64,000 nucleotides of DNA, taken from assembly GCA_038503035.1 (NCBI GenBank), contig JAVSML010024314.1, positions 310,001 through 374,000 of the forward strand, given 5' to 3'. Source of the DNA: Crocodylus rhombifer (taxonomy: Eukaryota; Chordata; Crocodylia; Crocodylidae). Both the position numbers and the translations under genes were made by a program. The notes beneath the pieces are model-generated. The model worked only from the letters and a program-made list of their open reading frames with translations. It was not told the origin of the DNA and did no database searches. Positions 33,726-46,141 of this stretch are shown in pieces (the first letter of the stretch is position 1; the number at the start of each line of letters is the position of its first letter).

Positions 33726-36700
33726 CAAACTCACACTTCCTTTTACCTTTAGATACCTAATGCTACGCAGCAGAGCTTACTCTTGTAGACCAAATGGGAT
33801 TAATCAGACCTGGTGCATCTTTTGGTTAAGTTGGTAAATGTCTGGAAGTAACTGCATAAGAATTGATTTTTTTTGGCAAATGTTTTATATGATTTCTATT
33901 TGTAATGATTGATGATATATGGGTTTAAAATGTGATTAAGCTGTAAAAGCATATGCTTAATTATTTGAAAACAAACTAATCAGTCAATTAGCTAGCTTAA
34001 CATTTGGATTTATGTGATTTGAGTAGTTTATTTAAAAAATACCCCTGGCACACTCTGAGCTTTTTGTTGAATTTTTAAAACTACGTAGAAGCTATTTTTT
34101 TTTCAAATCCAATGAAGTCCCGTACGCATCATTAAATATTAACAAAGAATTTAAATGAATTTGGCCAATTCATTCCTTTACTTCTTGTGCCTCCCAAGTT
34201 GGGGACGCATTTTACCTCAAACTCTTCACATTGATTAGGGTAAACTCTCCTAAGGTAAGAAAAAAAATGGAGAGGTAAAACTGCACTTTTCTCAGCTGAC
34301 TCAGTCTCTGCAATAGTGTGTGAAAACTTCAAGAAGATGGTAAAAGGAATTACTGAGGGTGGTCCAAGTGAGTATAGGTAACGCAGTTGGGCAAAGAAAA
34401 TTCCTAATGGGAGGTCTATTATTAGGAAATTAAAATTATTAACTGACTCTGTAGAGATAGATTAAACTTAACCCAGTGTGTGTCAATTTATGCTTTGAAA
34501 CACACATCTAAAAAAGGAATAAAGTCCCCTGGGAACAATGATTATTTGACTGTTGCAATGAAAAATAGTTCAAAAGTTAACAACTGGTTTACTGAGAATA
34601 AGACATTGTGAAACGCATTCAACCCACATCTTGCTCCAGATACTGTGCAAGATGGAACTTGGAATACACCGAAAGTTATGTGTCTTTAAGAGGTCCCCAG
34701 TGTAGCAATATTAATATGCTTTTTGTTGTGCTACTTCTGGTTTAATTTGTTCTGGACTTCATTAAACTCTTTTAAAACATACGTTTTATTATTCTCCATT
34801 TATAACAGATACCCAAGCATATGCCAGACAATTCTTGGAAGACAAAAAGGCAGCGTAAGCAGAACAAGTAATTTATTAAATACGAACTAATCGTGACATT
34901 TTTGGTAAGCTTTACTTTTTCTTTTGTTCTGTCTTAAAAATATAAGAACAAATTTCATTTGAGAGACCTAAATCCTCATGTTATTTTGTTCTTGAGGTTC
35001 TTTGGAAAATATGCCTGGTCATGCTTTTTGAATACTGGTACACAAGAGAAATGTACTTTCTACCATCATTTTCTATGATGGTATGATTTCTATGATTTCT
35101 GAGTCTTAGGTTCCTAAATACCTTTCAGGATCTAGGCCTGAGTGCTTCAATGAACTATGCAGGGCTTGGTACCAGACCTTTCCATTATTATATGCTCAAA
35201 AGACTCGCTGAAGTGCCAGAGCTGTAAAATTGGACCATGGGTTTTTGATACATTGCAAAGTGTTTAGGTTTGAAATAGGCAATTTAAAACAAAGTCTTAA
35301 TAGATCCTAAATTCTTATTAGTACCATCATTTAGGAAACAATGTATCTTCTATTAAAGTAAACAGAAAGATACCCATTGATTTCCATGGAAAATAGATCA
35401 GGACTTGAATGAGAGATTCCTTGTATCTGCTAATGGGCCGCTGACAATCTCTGCTTGTGTGCAAGAAACCAGCTCTAGTGGCTGTAAATGGGCTGTATTT
35501 GTTCCAGTTTTTCAAAGCTACCCTTTCCAATAAATGAGTAGAAGTTTGTGACCCAGCAACCCAAACAATGAAACTGCGTAGTTTGGTTGCATTCTTTCCT
35601 CAATCTGAGCTGCAGCATGTACCATATGTGAGATTCAAAAAGAAAAATTCCCCTTTCTCTATGAGAAGCCCTGACATGTGGTGCTCATTTAGACAGAGGA
35701 TTCAAGTACAGACATAGGAAGTTCTTTTTGATTTTCATTTGCATTATGAAATATACCATTTTTGTTATGCAGTTTTATGCTTGGAGCATCTTTTCTTATT
35801 TGTCTGACTTAGCTCATTTCAGAAAATCTTTCTCTAATATCTGTTAAGAAAGGAGACATTCAGTTCTGAATGAGGTGCAGGGAACATGGGGCAACTGTAT
35901 TTTACTCAGGGATGAAATAAAAAAAAATCATATTCCATTCTGCAGAAATGTCCCACCCTATCAGGTATTAAGTGTGAGATTATTTTTCCCCTCTCCCATT
36001 TTCTTCACCTCCACCCCCTGAAATCTTTGGTTCCAGACCATTAAAAGAACAGTTCATGCTTCACAGAAATCCAAGGGAAAAAATTGGAAAAATAAAGAAA
36101 AAAGAAATGAAAAAGAAACACTAGGGAGGTCACCTACATAATCCTCTGTTAGCCATAAAAAATGCACACAAAGGGAAACATTCCACTCCATAACCCAGTC
36201 TTTTTTGGTAAACCCTTCTCCGAATGAATTGTGACTTTATTTTTAATAATAGAAAATCTGAAGCAAATGCTTATTAGGCTGGTGTGGTTGTGCTGCTCAT
36301 TAATGGCTATACCAAAAATAACACAGAGCAACCTCATTGTAGAGTAATGAAATCCAATTGAAACTGTTACTTTTGGCTTTTTGCTTAATCTCTTATGCAT
36401 ACATCTGATGTCAAAGATTCAGGATTTAAAAAAAAGATTGATTTTTTTTATTTTTTACCTTTATGGGAACAGAAACTGCTCCAGCACTCATGTTCATGTG
36501 CTCTATGTGTAACTTTTCTAATTTCATTTTAGGAATAAATAGTGTGTGTAGATTCCTAGTTGTGCAAATACCATATTGTATCTTGTAATATTATACATTT
36601 AGTGAAACAGGACCCCACTTTTTGAAAATCCATCACCGGTATTTTTCTGGTCTATTTTTTGTGTCTTCCTTCCTAAGTATCAATCAATTGTCCAAGGATT

Positions 36701-37547
36701 TAAAAAGGAAAGGAAAACCCTTTGCTGTGAAGAAGGTGGAGTCTATAAACCAGTGAACATTAGCCAGCTGCATGCCTAATTCCCAATGGAAGCTTGAACA
36801 GGTGGTTTGAATTCTACTGACAGGTGTTATCTACTTCCTGTGTCAAGGACAGCAGCTTTCTACCCCTTGCACAAACACTGGAACTAAAATATGTCTTTTT
36901 AAGGCAATGTTTTAAAGCCAAGTAGATTTATTTGTCACAACCTGCATGATAATTCCCACCATAATGCTAGTTATGGACTTAATTACTCAATATTGAAACT
37001 GCTAGCTTGGCACCTTACATTGTGCTTGTAGAATAAGTAGATTTGTTTTGGCTACTCTTTTTTTGCTTGCTCAGTATCCTGAGTTTTGGCATTTGAAAGG
37101 GAGCCTGAGTTCAGGCACATTCAATCCGGAGTCAGAGAATGTAAATAAATGAAATTTACCTTTTGTATGCGTATATTTTTATTCTATTTAAACAACCTTG
37201 AAGAAAAAGTTAAGAAAAAATGTTAGTGCTTAAAACAATAGACAGGAGGGCATGGCAAATAGAAAACACCCAGGCACATGGTTAATAATGTACACTAGAA
37301 CTATATTAATTGAATTGGAAAGAATAACTAAGAGCCAGGTCCAAATGTTCACGTAACTGCATGCCTTTAGGCTTCAGAACACCTAAAAAATAGATGCTTT
37401 TGTTCAGAAGAGTGATCCAAATCAACAAATTGTGCTCATAGGATCCCTATAAAATTGAGGTGGAGATTTGGGTGCCTCAAGAGGATAATTCAACTCCCCT
37501 TGCCTGTGGAACACCTATGTATCCAGCAACTGATAGGAAACACTGGG
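33726..37547. other. Mostly unique AT-rich DNA
   Basis: The longest stretch in this half without a young repeat. Contains a splice-like open segment (34809-34854, listed separately), a TTTCTATGAT-rich patch at 35068-35100 that may be a CR1 end remnant, and an old repeat fragment near 35340-35410. No gene that I can name. Confidence 0.5.
34809..34854 (+). other. Candidate 46-nt exon-like segment (speculative)
   Basis: Flanked by TTATTCTCCATTTATAACAG and GTAAGC, an acceptor and donor that both fit consensus. All three forward frames are open; frame 1 reads IPKHMPDNSWKTKRQ and frame 3 TQAYARQFLEDKKA. The length is not a multiple of three. I recognise neither product, and acceptor-donor pairs this short arise often by chance in 64 kb. 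Confidence 0.12.
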
Positions 37548-37935
37548 CCCAGGGGTATATCTGGGTGGGGAGGGGCAATGTGGGGGCACATGCCCCCCCC
37601 ATTTCTGGGGGTCTGTGGAGCACACCTAGGGGGTAAGCAAAAAGTGGCTGTGCTGCTGCTGCTCCTGCTTTCCCTGAAACCAGAGGTGAGACAAGCAGCA
37701 GCAGCAGCCAACAGCCCGACAGCAGCTAGATAGAGCCTGTTGCAGCTCCCCCCACAGCTGGAGGTCACCCAAGTGCCAGCAGCAGAGCATGGATGGGTAC
37801 CAGCACCTCATCCTGTCCCTGCCACTGCCTCAGGTGGGACCCAGTGCTGCTGAGAGAGAGATCCAAAGGGGTTCCCACCTCCATTTCCCCCTTTTTAGGG
37901 GTCTGTGACTGAAAAAAAGTTGATGATCACTGGTT
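37548..37935. mobile_element. GC-rich hAT-like element(s), possibly composite
   Basis: The left part CAGGGGTATATCTGGGTGGG leads to a GGGGGC-ACAT-GCCCCC hairpin (37582-37597), as at 3670. The right edge ends AAAAAAAGTTGATGATCACTG, whose reverse complement starts CAGTGATCATCAACTTTTT, a typical hAT terminus. The two ends do not match each other well, so two insertions may be fused. CAG-rich stretches near 37655-37720 give frames of no meaning. Confidence 0.5.
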
Positions 37936-38164
37936 TATTTCCAAACTTTGAAACCTTAATAATATAACCAATGGGTGTTTTTGACATTTCACCTTAATAA
38001 GTGTTCTCGTATGACTTTCACTTTTTTAGTCAGTGTGGCACTTGCAAATGTGTTCATTAGCTCTTGGAATTTTATTATGCTTTTTACTTATTTTTCTGAA
38101 TAGCAGGTCAAGGATAGTTTGTTTAAACTAAGTTAATTTAATAATGTACCTATAATTCACTTTG

Positions 38165-40441
38165 TGCAGTGTTGAAAAGACAATTAAGTTTGGACTTTTT
38201 CTACATGAAGAAAGCATCGCCAATGCCAAGCACATCAGGAACCGAACTTGACTCTTCTGGAGTTCAGAATTATGTTAACAGCAATGAGAGTGACAACGAT
38301 ACACCAGATTCCAATTCACACACTCATACAGAGGTCAGTGAAGCTTTTGATAAAGGAGACCCTTGCTTTGGATTGGACATAGCTTTAGAAAATATTGAAG
38401 AAGGTACATATGAGCCAGTTATTGATTTTCCAGCTTGTGCCCATGGGAACAAACCCAGAAAATTTAGGCAAATGTGATATAATGAGTATAAATGACTTGA
38501 ATACAGTGTCCATGATGACAAAACTTTCTGCTTTTATTGTCAAGCATTTGACAGTGTACCAAATGGGGAAGTGGTATTTTGAAGGACTGCTTTTAAAACA
38601 TGGAAGAAAGCAAATAAAAGATTTTGCAAACATTGAAGGTATGAATCCTATCTAGAAGCTGTTGCTAAATGGAAGGGTAGGCTGAAGTCCTGTAAAACAG
38701 GGAGTGTTGCATTCCAACTTGACAGTCAAAAAACAAAACAAAACAGTGGAGGATAACCAAGCCTATTTAGAAACTGTAATAGAGAGTACTTTGTTGCACT
38801 TGCCAGAGTATAACTTTGAGGAGACATGATGAGGGAATGGATTCCACAAATCAAGACAATTTGTGGGAATTGATGAAACTTTATAATACAGACAATGACC
38901 TGATTCAATGATTTATGGTTAACCCAGAGAAATACTTTACCTACCTACACAGCTCATATCAGAAATGAAATAATTGAGATTGTGGCTTCACAAGTACTAG
39001 GTTCAATCATATCTAAAGTCAAAGAAGCTGGAGTGTTTTCCACCATTACAGACAAAACAATGGATCTGTTAAAACACCAACAAGTTGGTCTCATAGTGTG
39101 TTACATAATCAGTTATTTGAAACACAATAACTGTTTATTGACTTTTACAAGACACTGCAGGTGGACGGTGCTTCACTTGCCATGCTGATCAAGAGTACAT
39201 TATCAGCCTTGGGACTTGATATTTCAGCTCTAAGAGGTCAATGCTATGATGGAGCTGCCAGCATGAGAAGACCCTATAAAGGTGTGGCCACATGGATACT
39301 TAGTGAAAATCCTCTAGCTTACTATGTTCATTGCTGTGCTCATATATTAAATCTGCGTAGTGGACATGGTTTCCTGAAATCCAGTTGTTCAAAATACTTT
39401 TGGACTTCTCCAGGCTCTATGAACTTACATTGAAGTAAGCCCAAAGAGACATTCTGTCTTTGAAAAAATGACATCAGAATTTTTTTCTGGGGGGCCAACT
39501 ACTCAAATCAATCAGTGGTGCTTGTTGGAACTGTCAAGCTGATGCTATCAGAGCTGTTTGGGAAAATTTTGATGAAATGGTTCAAGCTCCAAATGAAATC
39601 ACACATGGGAGTTTGAAAGCTGGAGCTGAAAATTATGCACTTCTCAGAAATGTGCAAGAGTTCAACTTTTTGTGTTAAGTGTTTCTTATGCAGAGAGTGC
39701 TAATGCAATAAACCATCTGTCCAAGCTGCTTCAATCAAAAGACTTTACATATCATACAGCAATGGTGATGGCTAAATCCACAGTGGCTATACTAAAGGAA
39801 AAGAGAGCTGATGATTTTGCATCCCAAACCTTTAATCACGTTAATGACTGTCAGAAAAACAGTAATCCTGGCCCTTGTACACCTCACAAATGGGTTATTC
39901 CCACAAAACTGGGAGGAGAGGAAAAGTCCTCTTTTGAGAAACCCGAGTTCTATTATAGGACTGAAACATGCTGGATAGATGCTGGTACAGTATTCTGGAT
40001 ACCCTTGTTAAGGAAGACTGCTCTTCTGAGACCCCATCAGATCAAAGTGCGTGTGCTATTTCCACCACTTACAGTATCGATCAAGATGATCTGAACTCTG
40101 AAATCAATTTTTTTACTTGGATGTTCAAAGAGGGCAGTGCTGACAAGAGTAATGAGGAAGAGGAGCCCACCCAGCTTGAAAAAAGACTACAATTCTTTCT
40201 TAAAATGGCACTGCCTGACACCCTTCCAAATCTGTCAAAACTCTTTGTGCTTTACTTAACTTCCCCAGTGACTACAGCATCAGCTGAGAGAAGCTTTTCT
40301 TCCTAGAAGCAACTGAAAACTTACCTGTGGACTACAATGAAAAATGCTTATGTTTCTAAGCTGGTAGTACGGCAGATTGAAAGAGGACAAGCTGTTAACA
40401 GACTGGACATTATTACAAGGTTCACAAGCAGAAAGGACTGA
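38165..40441 (+). pseudogene. hAT transposase pseudogene (TTF-type zinc finger, hATC tail)
   Basis: A decayed DNA-transposase gene (cut-and-paste enzyme) of the group with a TTF-type zinc finger and DUF4371-like core. N-terminal frame 38169-38477 has KRQLSLDFFYMKK then DFPACAHGNKPRK. In another frame, KTFCFYCQAF (about 38520-38549) is the CxxC of the finger. FSTITDKTMDLLKHQQVGL (from 39037) holds the first acidic motif, GQCYDGAAS (39236-39262) the second Asp, VHCCAHILNL (39325-39354) the conserved Cys/His motif, and LYLTSPVTTASAERSFSS (40250-40303) the catalytic Glu and the dimerisation region. A TAG follows at 40304-40306, then in-frame homology (KQLKTYLWTT, VVRQIERGQ) resumes to a TGA near 40441. 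At least four frame changes exist. TGTGCAG just before 38169 could be an old acceptor. Element ends were not identified. It could also be a host gene domesticated from this family and later lost, but I favour a transposon relic. Confidence 0.82.
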
Positions 40442-40878
40442 CACCTACAGTTCTTTTGACAAGGTAAGGTCATTACATTTTAAAGCATTTACATTTGCTT
40501 TGCTTAACAGTTAGATGTCACAGAAGTATGTTTATGTATAGGAGAAAATCAAGAGAACAGTCCCGCTGTAAACTTAACCATATATTAAGACAACTTTCTT
40601 GTTAGGATTTTTAATGCACGTATGAATCATACAATCACAGTTTTCTTCATGCATGGCTCTCTTTTAAAACAATCTCCATCCACTATTACATAGTATCGTA
40701 AATACATCATCCCAATTAGCTCTAGAAATCAAAACTCCTTTGTTTCTTGAGTGCCTGCTCTGAACCCCATTACATACCACTGAAACTTTAAATTGTGCCC
40801 CCTTCCCCCCCACCATCAGCAGTTACAAATCACCCATGGCTGTGTACAAAAGTTTAGGCAGTTTGTCAGGGAGGTGCA
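40442..40878. other. No recognised feature
   Basis: AT-rich; may include the 3' part of the hAT element above, but no terminal repeat was found. Confidence 0.4.
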
Positions 40879-43479
40879 CTAACTACGACGCTTTACAAAA
40901 AGCATCAGAGTGCCGATGAACCCAACAGGCAGGAGGATGCCAGACCACCTATCTTCCCAGCTCTGCACTCCCGCTGGCTTCCAACTGTCAGCAGTGGGTG
41001 GGGGGAGGGAGGAGATGGACCCCCCCCCCACTGGGTGGCCCCCTCACCCCAACCATCCCTGCTGAGGTCTTTTGTGGGGGAGTCTGGCTGGACTTGCATG
41101 GGGCCAAGAGCTTCTCCTTGCCTGAGTGTCTTGATAGCAGCAGCCTCATGGTTGCCATATCTGGAGCTGGGGTGTGGGGGGAATGAAGATCCCCTGCCTT
41201 GGTCTGGTCTGGCTCCCCCCAAGACCCCAGCAGGGGTAGCTGGGCTGTGCCTATAAGGCAAGGTCCTCCATTTCCTTTCCCCTGCCCCAGCACCAGGTGC
41301 CCCAGCCACAAGGCTACCATTTTCAAGAGCCTCAGGTTGGGGAAGGAATGGAGCGCCCCTGCTGTGCAAGGCTATCCTTGCTGGGGTCTTGGGGGGAGCT
41401 GGACCAGGTTCACACATTGAAAGGGCTTTTTCTCTCCCCTGCCCCAGCTTCAGGTGCACAGCTATTAGGATGCCACTGTGAAGATGGCACTCAGGGGGCA
41501 GGAGGGGGGAGGGAGAAGTGGGAAGTGAGCACCAGCCAAGCCCTGCAAAGTTGCATGGGTTGTGGGTGGAATCACCTGAAATTAACCCTCACAGGAAACC
41601 TTTAGTCCCTATGGCACTCTGTCCTAGCACATCCGTGTCTGATACTACATCAGACAAGGTTAAATTTTCACATGATTGGCTATTTTAAAAGCTCTCTTCA
41701 GCCATGAGCATTTGTTGTGTTTACAGCTACAGAATGCTTTTGGGGCCCCCACTGCACGAGAAATGTAATTTCTCTGCACATCCTATGATTTTTGCAGAGC
41801 TTCAATACCTGACTCAAGACTACATTTTAGGCACTCCGTCATTTCAGTGTCCAGAATGCTTGGAAGAGAGGGGACCAGTTGACAAGGATGCCTAACTCAC
41901 ACATACAGTATTGAGTTCACCACAAAGCCTGGCACTTGAAAGTGCAGCCAATAGTGATGGTACATAATAGTCTGTTGGTTATAGCCCTCCATAGGCTAAA
42001 GAGGGCCTTGAACCCCAGCCTCCCACATCCTGGAGAATGCTCTAACCTATAGGTTAGTCTGGAAAAGATGCATGCTCAATGGATGACTAATAGATCGATC
42101 CTTTCTGAGCTTTGCTGCTTAGCTGCTTGAACTGGTCATTTATGAGTACACTCAGAAACCAAAGTGTGGGTGTCAAGTGATCTTTTCTGGTCAAAATGGA
42201 GGCAACCACCTAGGTAGTTTTGTGGGGTTGATCAACTTTTTGAGATGTGGGTGCCTAAATTCCATCTTGTTCTGTTTAAGCCCATAGATGCCTGGCTGCA
42301 TGTGGCCCTAAGGCATGATCCTGCATACACACAGTACCAAGAACTACAACATCTAAGAACCAAAACAGTTTTTACTATGGTTGCTAGTCCCATTTAAGTC
42401 AACCATTCTTTTTACAATTTTAAAGGTAGCATGACCCAGGATCTCTGCTACATATTTCTAGCAGTGGGCAGATAAGTATGGCTTCAAGCTCTCATTTTAG
42501 CAGTCTTGCATGCCTATTTGAGAGCTGCTCCAGAAACTAGAAGAGCTGGGATACAGAGTCCAATCATATCCTTAAGGTGTTAGCACACATATAGCCCTAT
42601 ACTTGGGGCGTGATGTTGGACTACATAAACAAGCCCTAGGCTGCTTTTACTACAGTGAATAATTCTGGTTTTTCCATGCTGCAGGGGTGCCATATGAGAC
42701 CTAGAAATGGGTCCTAAATTCAGAAATTACTGTTTGCAAGTTCAAGCACTAAGATGCATATACTTAACTTTTTGCAGAAATTTCTCATGTCTATTTTATG
42801 AGAAGAAAATGGCGTGGTCCTCAAACTGTTATGTAGCTTGGGATACTTCCTACTAGTCAATCATGCACACATACAAGCTTTGTGTGTAATCTGAAAGTCC
42901 TTCTTAAATGGATGAAATTATGGGTGCTTACACAAGTTACATTTTTCAAGCTATCAGCTCTTTGAAAGGACACTACAGCCATGAGATGACACATGTGTGC
43001 AGCTGCAGAGTGCTTTTAAAATAGCCAATCACACAAAAAGTTAACCCTGGTTCAATCAGGTTATAGATGAAGGTGCTCTAATGCTGAGTACCTTAGGAAA
43101 CTTGTGTTCTTTCCAGGGTTAATTTTTCCCATTTTCTGGGGCCAGGCTCATGTTGATGAGCACCAGCCCAGCCCTGCTTCCAAGGCTAGCAGTGGGGGAT
43201 GGAGGGGAAAGGGAAGGGAGCAGCAAGAAGCTGAAAGCTGCTTTGCCTGGCCAGAGCATGGGGTGGAATGGAGCCCCTTCACCTTGTGGACCTGGCCCAG
43301 CTCCCCCCTAGTACCCCAGCTGACTGAGCACCCCTACCTGCTGACCAGGGCTGGTACAGGCAGGCTCCATCCCTCTTCCCCTCCCACCCCTCAACCCAAC
43401 AACAGGCAAATGTCTGTTGGGTCAGGTGGGGAGGGGGCTCTAACTCATGGCGTTTTGTATAAAAAGTGCCATGAGTTAG
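40879..43479. mobile_element. Large foldback element with hairpin ends (2.6 kb)
   Basis: The right end is a near-perfect hairpin: CTAACTCATGGC (43440-43451) and GCCATGAGTTAG (43468-43479) with a T-rich/A-rich inner stem. The left end has a worn version of the same hairpin (CTAACTACGACGC... from 40879), followed by CCCAACAGGCAG, which mirrors CTGTTGGGTCAG next to the right hairpin. A perfect 20-bp inverted pair joins 41673-41692 and 43012-43031. The arms are GC-rich (40900-41600 and 43130-43440) and the centre (41700-42980) is ordinary AT-rich DNA without a transposase frame. The GC-rich frames are compositional. Confidence 0.65.
41996..42060 (-). repeat. tRNA-derived SINE head (MIR-type)
   Basis: On the minus strand: AGACTAACCTATAGGTTAGA, GCATTCTCCAGGATGTGGGA, GGCTGGGGTTCAAGGCCC. 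This is the same head as at 11100 with a B-box-like GGGTTCAAGGC. It lies within the central part of the foldback element. Confidence 0.6.
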
Positions 43480-44097
43480 GCTGAGGCCCTAAATGTCTGT
43501 AGGTACCCTCTCTTATGTATTCTTAGATATAGCTTCCATATCAGCACTGCAGCTTCACTACCAACTCTTAGTTGAGCTGCATATACGGTGATCTCATAGT
43601 TAAAATATGTAATTATAACTTGTCTTATTTTCCATCTAAAGGAGAATTAGATGAACTGGCCTCTATCAGATAGTTTCTCATACAGACTTTTTAAGTGGTG
43701 TAAGTTTTTCGAATGGTTTTTATCTTGTATTTTGTTTTAAAATACCAGGCCGTCCGAGATAAATAAAGATATAATCTTTCAAGACTTCCCTTTCTGGGCT
43801 ACTTCAGTGTGTCATGTTTTCAGAGTTGCTGGGAATTAGGAAACAAAAAAAACCCGTAAAGGAAACTTGAAAAAAACTGTAGAAATAGCAATTTGCTCTC
43901 ATAGCTGTATGAAAGGGTTATAATATAGGCATGGCTACATTATAGAAAGAAATCAGTTATTAGGACCATTAGAAAGGACAGAAATGCATAGGGAATCAGC
44001 AATCATGGTATAGAATCATCATAAAAATGCATAGAGTAGCTTCATTTATGCGAATAAGTAAGAACTAAATCTATGGTAAGAAGGCCATACTTCTGTA
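43480..44097. other. No recognised feature
   Basis: AT-rich non-coding DNA. CCCTAAATGTCTGTAGGTACC just after the foldback hairpin resembles, inverted, the TACAGACATT edge of the GC-rich repeat family. Confidence 0.4.
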
Positions 44098-44200
44098 AAT
44101 ACTTACAAATGGGCATAAGCATTCATGTGAATGAGCCCCATCAGTGTCAAAAAACTTGTGGGCAAAGCTGCACACATGCTTAAGTGTTTGCAGGATAGGT
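44098..44200 (-). repeat. Old amniote interspersed repeat fragment
   Basis: On the minus strand it reads ATCCTGCAAACACTTAAGCA then TGTGTGCAGCTTTGCCCAC and, after a gap, ATGGGGCTCATTCACATGA. I recall this word order as a widespread old reptile/bird repeat but cannot name the family with confidence. Confidence 0.35.
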
Positions 44201-44767
44201 TTGTTCCTGGCTATGCTGAGTACATGCAAAATTACTCTGACTTTACACAAGTGTAATGGAGAGCAGAACTTGGACTCAGAAAAAGGGATCAGACAAACAC
44301 TTCTGGAAGGCAGTAAAACTTCCTAGAACAAGTGACTTCAGTGTACAGCAGTCACTCATTTCATCTGTTTCCTTTTTCACTGAGTGAATTCCCAGTCTTA
44401 CAGCCGTCCCCATGAAAGTGGTCTTAGGGGCTGTATTGTATCCAAGGCAATTCCAGGTCCAGGTTTTTTTAAAGAAAAAAGTTAAAACAAATGTCAAGGT
44501 TAGGAATTTTCTTTCTTTCCTTCCTTCTTTGGTCAGAATGATAGGAGATGTACAATGCATTCATTGATACAAATAATGAACTAATAGTGCATATTGGTTT
44601 TGTACCAATTGGTGACAATGAAATGCATCTCTCTCTCTCATTACCAGACATTTATTCACGAGGGGAGAGTCTACACCAATGCTTTTTTTTTGGCTTACCT
44701 TATATCTTCCTTTTGTATTCTATAGCCATTATTACAGATAATATAGACATTATACATAATTTCTTTG
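44201..44767. other. No recognised feature
   Basis: Non-coding; a CTTTCTTTCCTTCCTTCTTT pyrimidine tract lies at 44511-44530. Confidence 0.45.
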
Positions 44768-45293
44768 GGAAAGCTTGGCAGTCAGAAGAGCAATGGGAAT
44801 CCTGAAAAATCTTCAGCAGTTTGCATCTGATAAGCACTTGTATGTCTGGATGTATAATGGGACTCAAAATGATTATAGGCTAGAAAATGAGATGTATGAG
44901 AACAGGTTAGAGGAACTAGGATTATTTAATCTAGAGAAGAGAAGACTGAGAGGAGTTTTGATAACAGTCTTCAAATACTAAGGTTGATTATAAGGAAGAT
45001 GATGATAGGTTACTCTCTGTGGCCACAGAGGACTGAACAGGAAGTAATGGTATAAAATTACAACTAGGGACATTTAGGTTCGATGTTAAGAAGAGCTTCT
45101 TAACAGTGAGGGTGGTTAAGCGTTGGAACAGGTTACCCAGCCAGACATTGGAATCTGCATCTTTGGATGTTTTCAAGAGCAGGTTAGACAAACTTTTCTC
45201 TGGAATAATTTGACTTGGACCATCTTGTCTTGAGAAGTAGGTTGGACAAGATGACTTCTTGAGGACACTTTTGGCTCTGTTTTTCTATGATTT
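44768..45293 (+). mobile_element. CR1 LINE 3' fragment
   Basis: Begins GGCAGTCAGAAGAGCAATGG, a conserved CR1 ORF2 C-terminal region, then frame 44775-44981 gives YENRLEELGLFNLEKRRLRG. The homologous text continues past a TAA with FDVKKSFLTVRVVKRWNRLP-type sequence at about 45075-45135. It ends in GGCTCTGTTTTTCTATGATT. Only the last 0.5 kb is present, with stops. Confidence 0.88.
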
Positions 45294-45964
45294 TGTCTGA
45301 ATGACCTGTGTTTGACAAAGCAGACCTGAGGCAATGTAGACAGTTCCTCCATATATATCAGAACACAGTTTTCTCCTCCAGAAGAATATAGTGCAAAGAA
45401 ATCAGAAATGTTTTTTTTAAAGGGAAAACCCCCAACTGTGCTTTTCTTCCATAGATCAAAAAAAATTGGGCTGGATTTCTGTACAGTGCTGTATGAAGGC
45501 TTGGGTTGCTTTTTATTTTCCAGTTCTTACATGTGAGGCTGCAAAATGACAAATTATAATAAAAATGTAAAGATATAGTCCTGTTCTGTAGATATTTGTA
45601 GGCAAAAATCTATGTTTAACTTATGTAAAGGTTGTGACACAAACTGAAAAAAACTTCAGGAAATCCATACTTAAGGCTGACACTAATACTCATGTGGAAA
45701 ATTAAAAGGCGCAGTGACTTGAGTTCAGCATGGAATGCCAACCATAACTCTGAATTTCCAGGCTTTGTGTCAGGTTCTGTCAATATACCATTATTTAAAC
45801 AGAGTTTTAGGCCTGGGAATTCACTTGTGTTTTAATGGTAGGATTATTTTAAGAGGAATAATAATAATAATAAAAAGACTTGTCAGGAAAGATTACTTAT
45901 AAAATGTGTGTCCCCTATGTTTGAGAGACTAGAATGGGTAACTTAGACACATGCAAAGCCAAGT
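45294..45964. other. No recognised feature except a short AAT repeat
   Basis: An (AAT)n run lies at 45857-45872. The remainder is unrecognised AT-rich DNA. Confidence 0.5.
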
Positions 45965-46135
45965 TGGGAAGCAGTACACTGTAATGTGGATAGGTATCTC
46001 ACTGGGACTTATGAGACCTTGATTCTATTTCTGCTTCTATGACTAGTTGGGTCATCTCAGGTGAGATATTTCGCCTGCCTATGCCTCAGTTTTTCCATTT
46101 GTAAAACAGGAAAAATGCTACTAACCTTTTTTCAT
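45965..46135 (+). repeat. MIR-like SINE
   Basis: A clear MIR: CACTGGGACTTATGAGACCT, TTGATTCTATTTCTGCTTC, GTTGGGTCATCTCAGG, CCTCAGTTTTTCCATTTGTA and AAACAGG follow the MIR consensus order on the plus strand. This is the best-preserved SINE in the window. Confidence 0.85.
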
Positions 46136-46141
46136 GATGCA

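Noticed and set aside
40905..41459. 184-codon minus-strand frame rich in Gly, Pro and Ala
   Set aside because: Inside the GC-rich arm of the foldback element, with equally long plus-strand frames; compositional.
41704..41895. 63-codon frame with CPEC motif in the centre of the foldback element
   Set aside because: A single CxxC pair in a short frame is weak; no domain continues around it and no splice support is visible.
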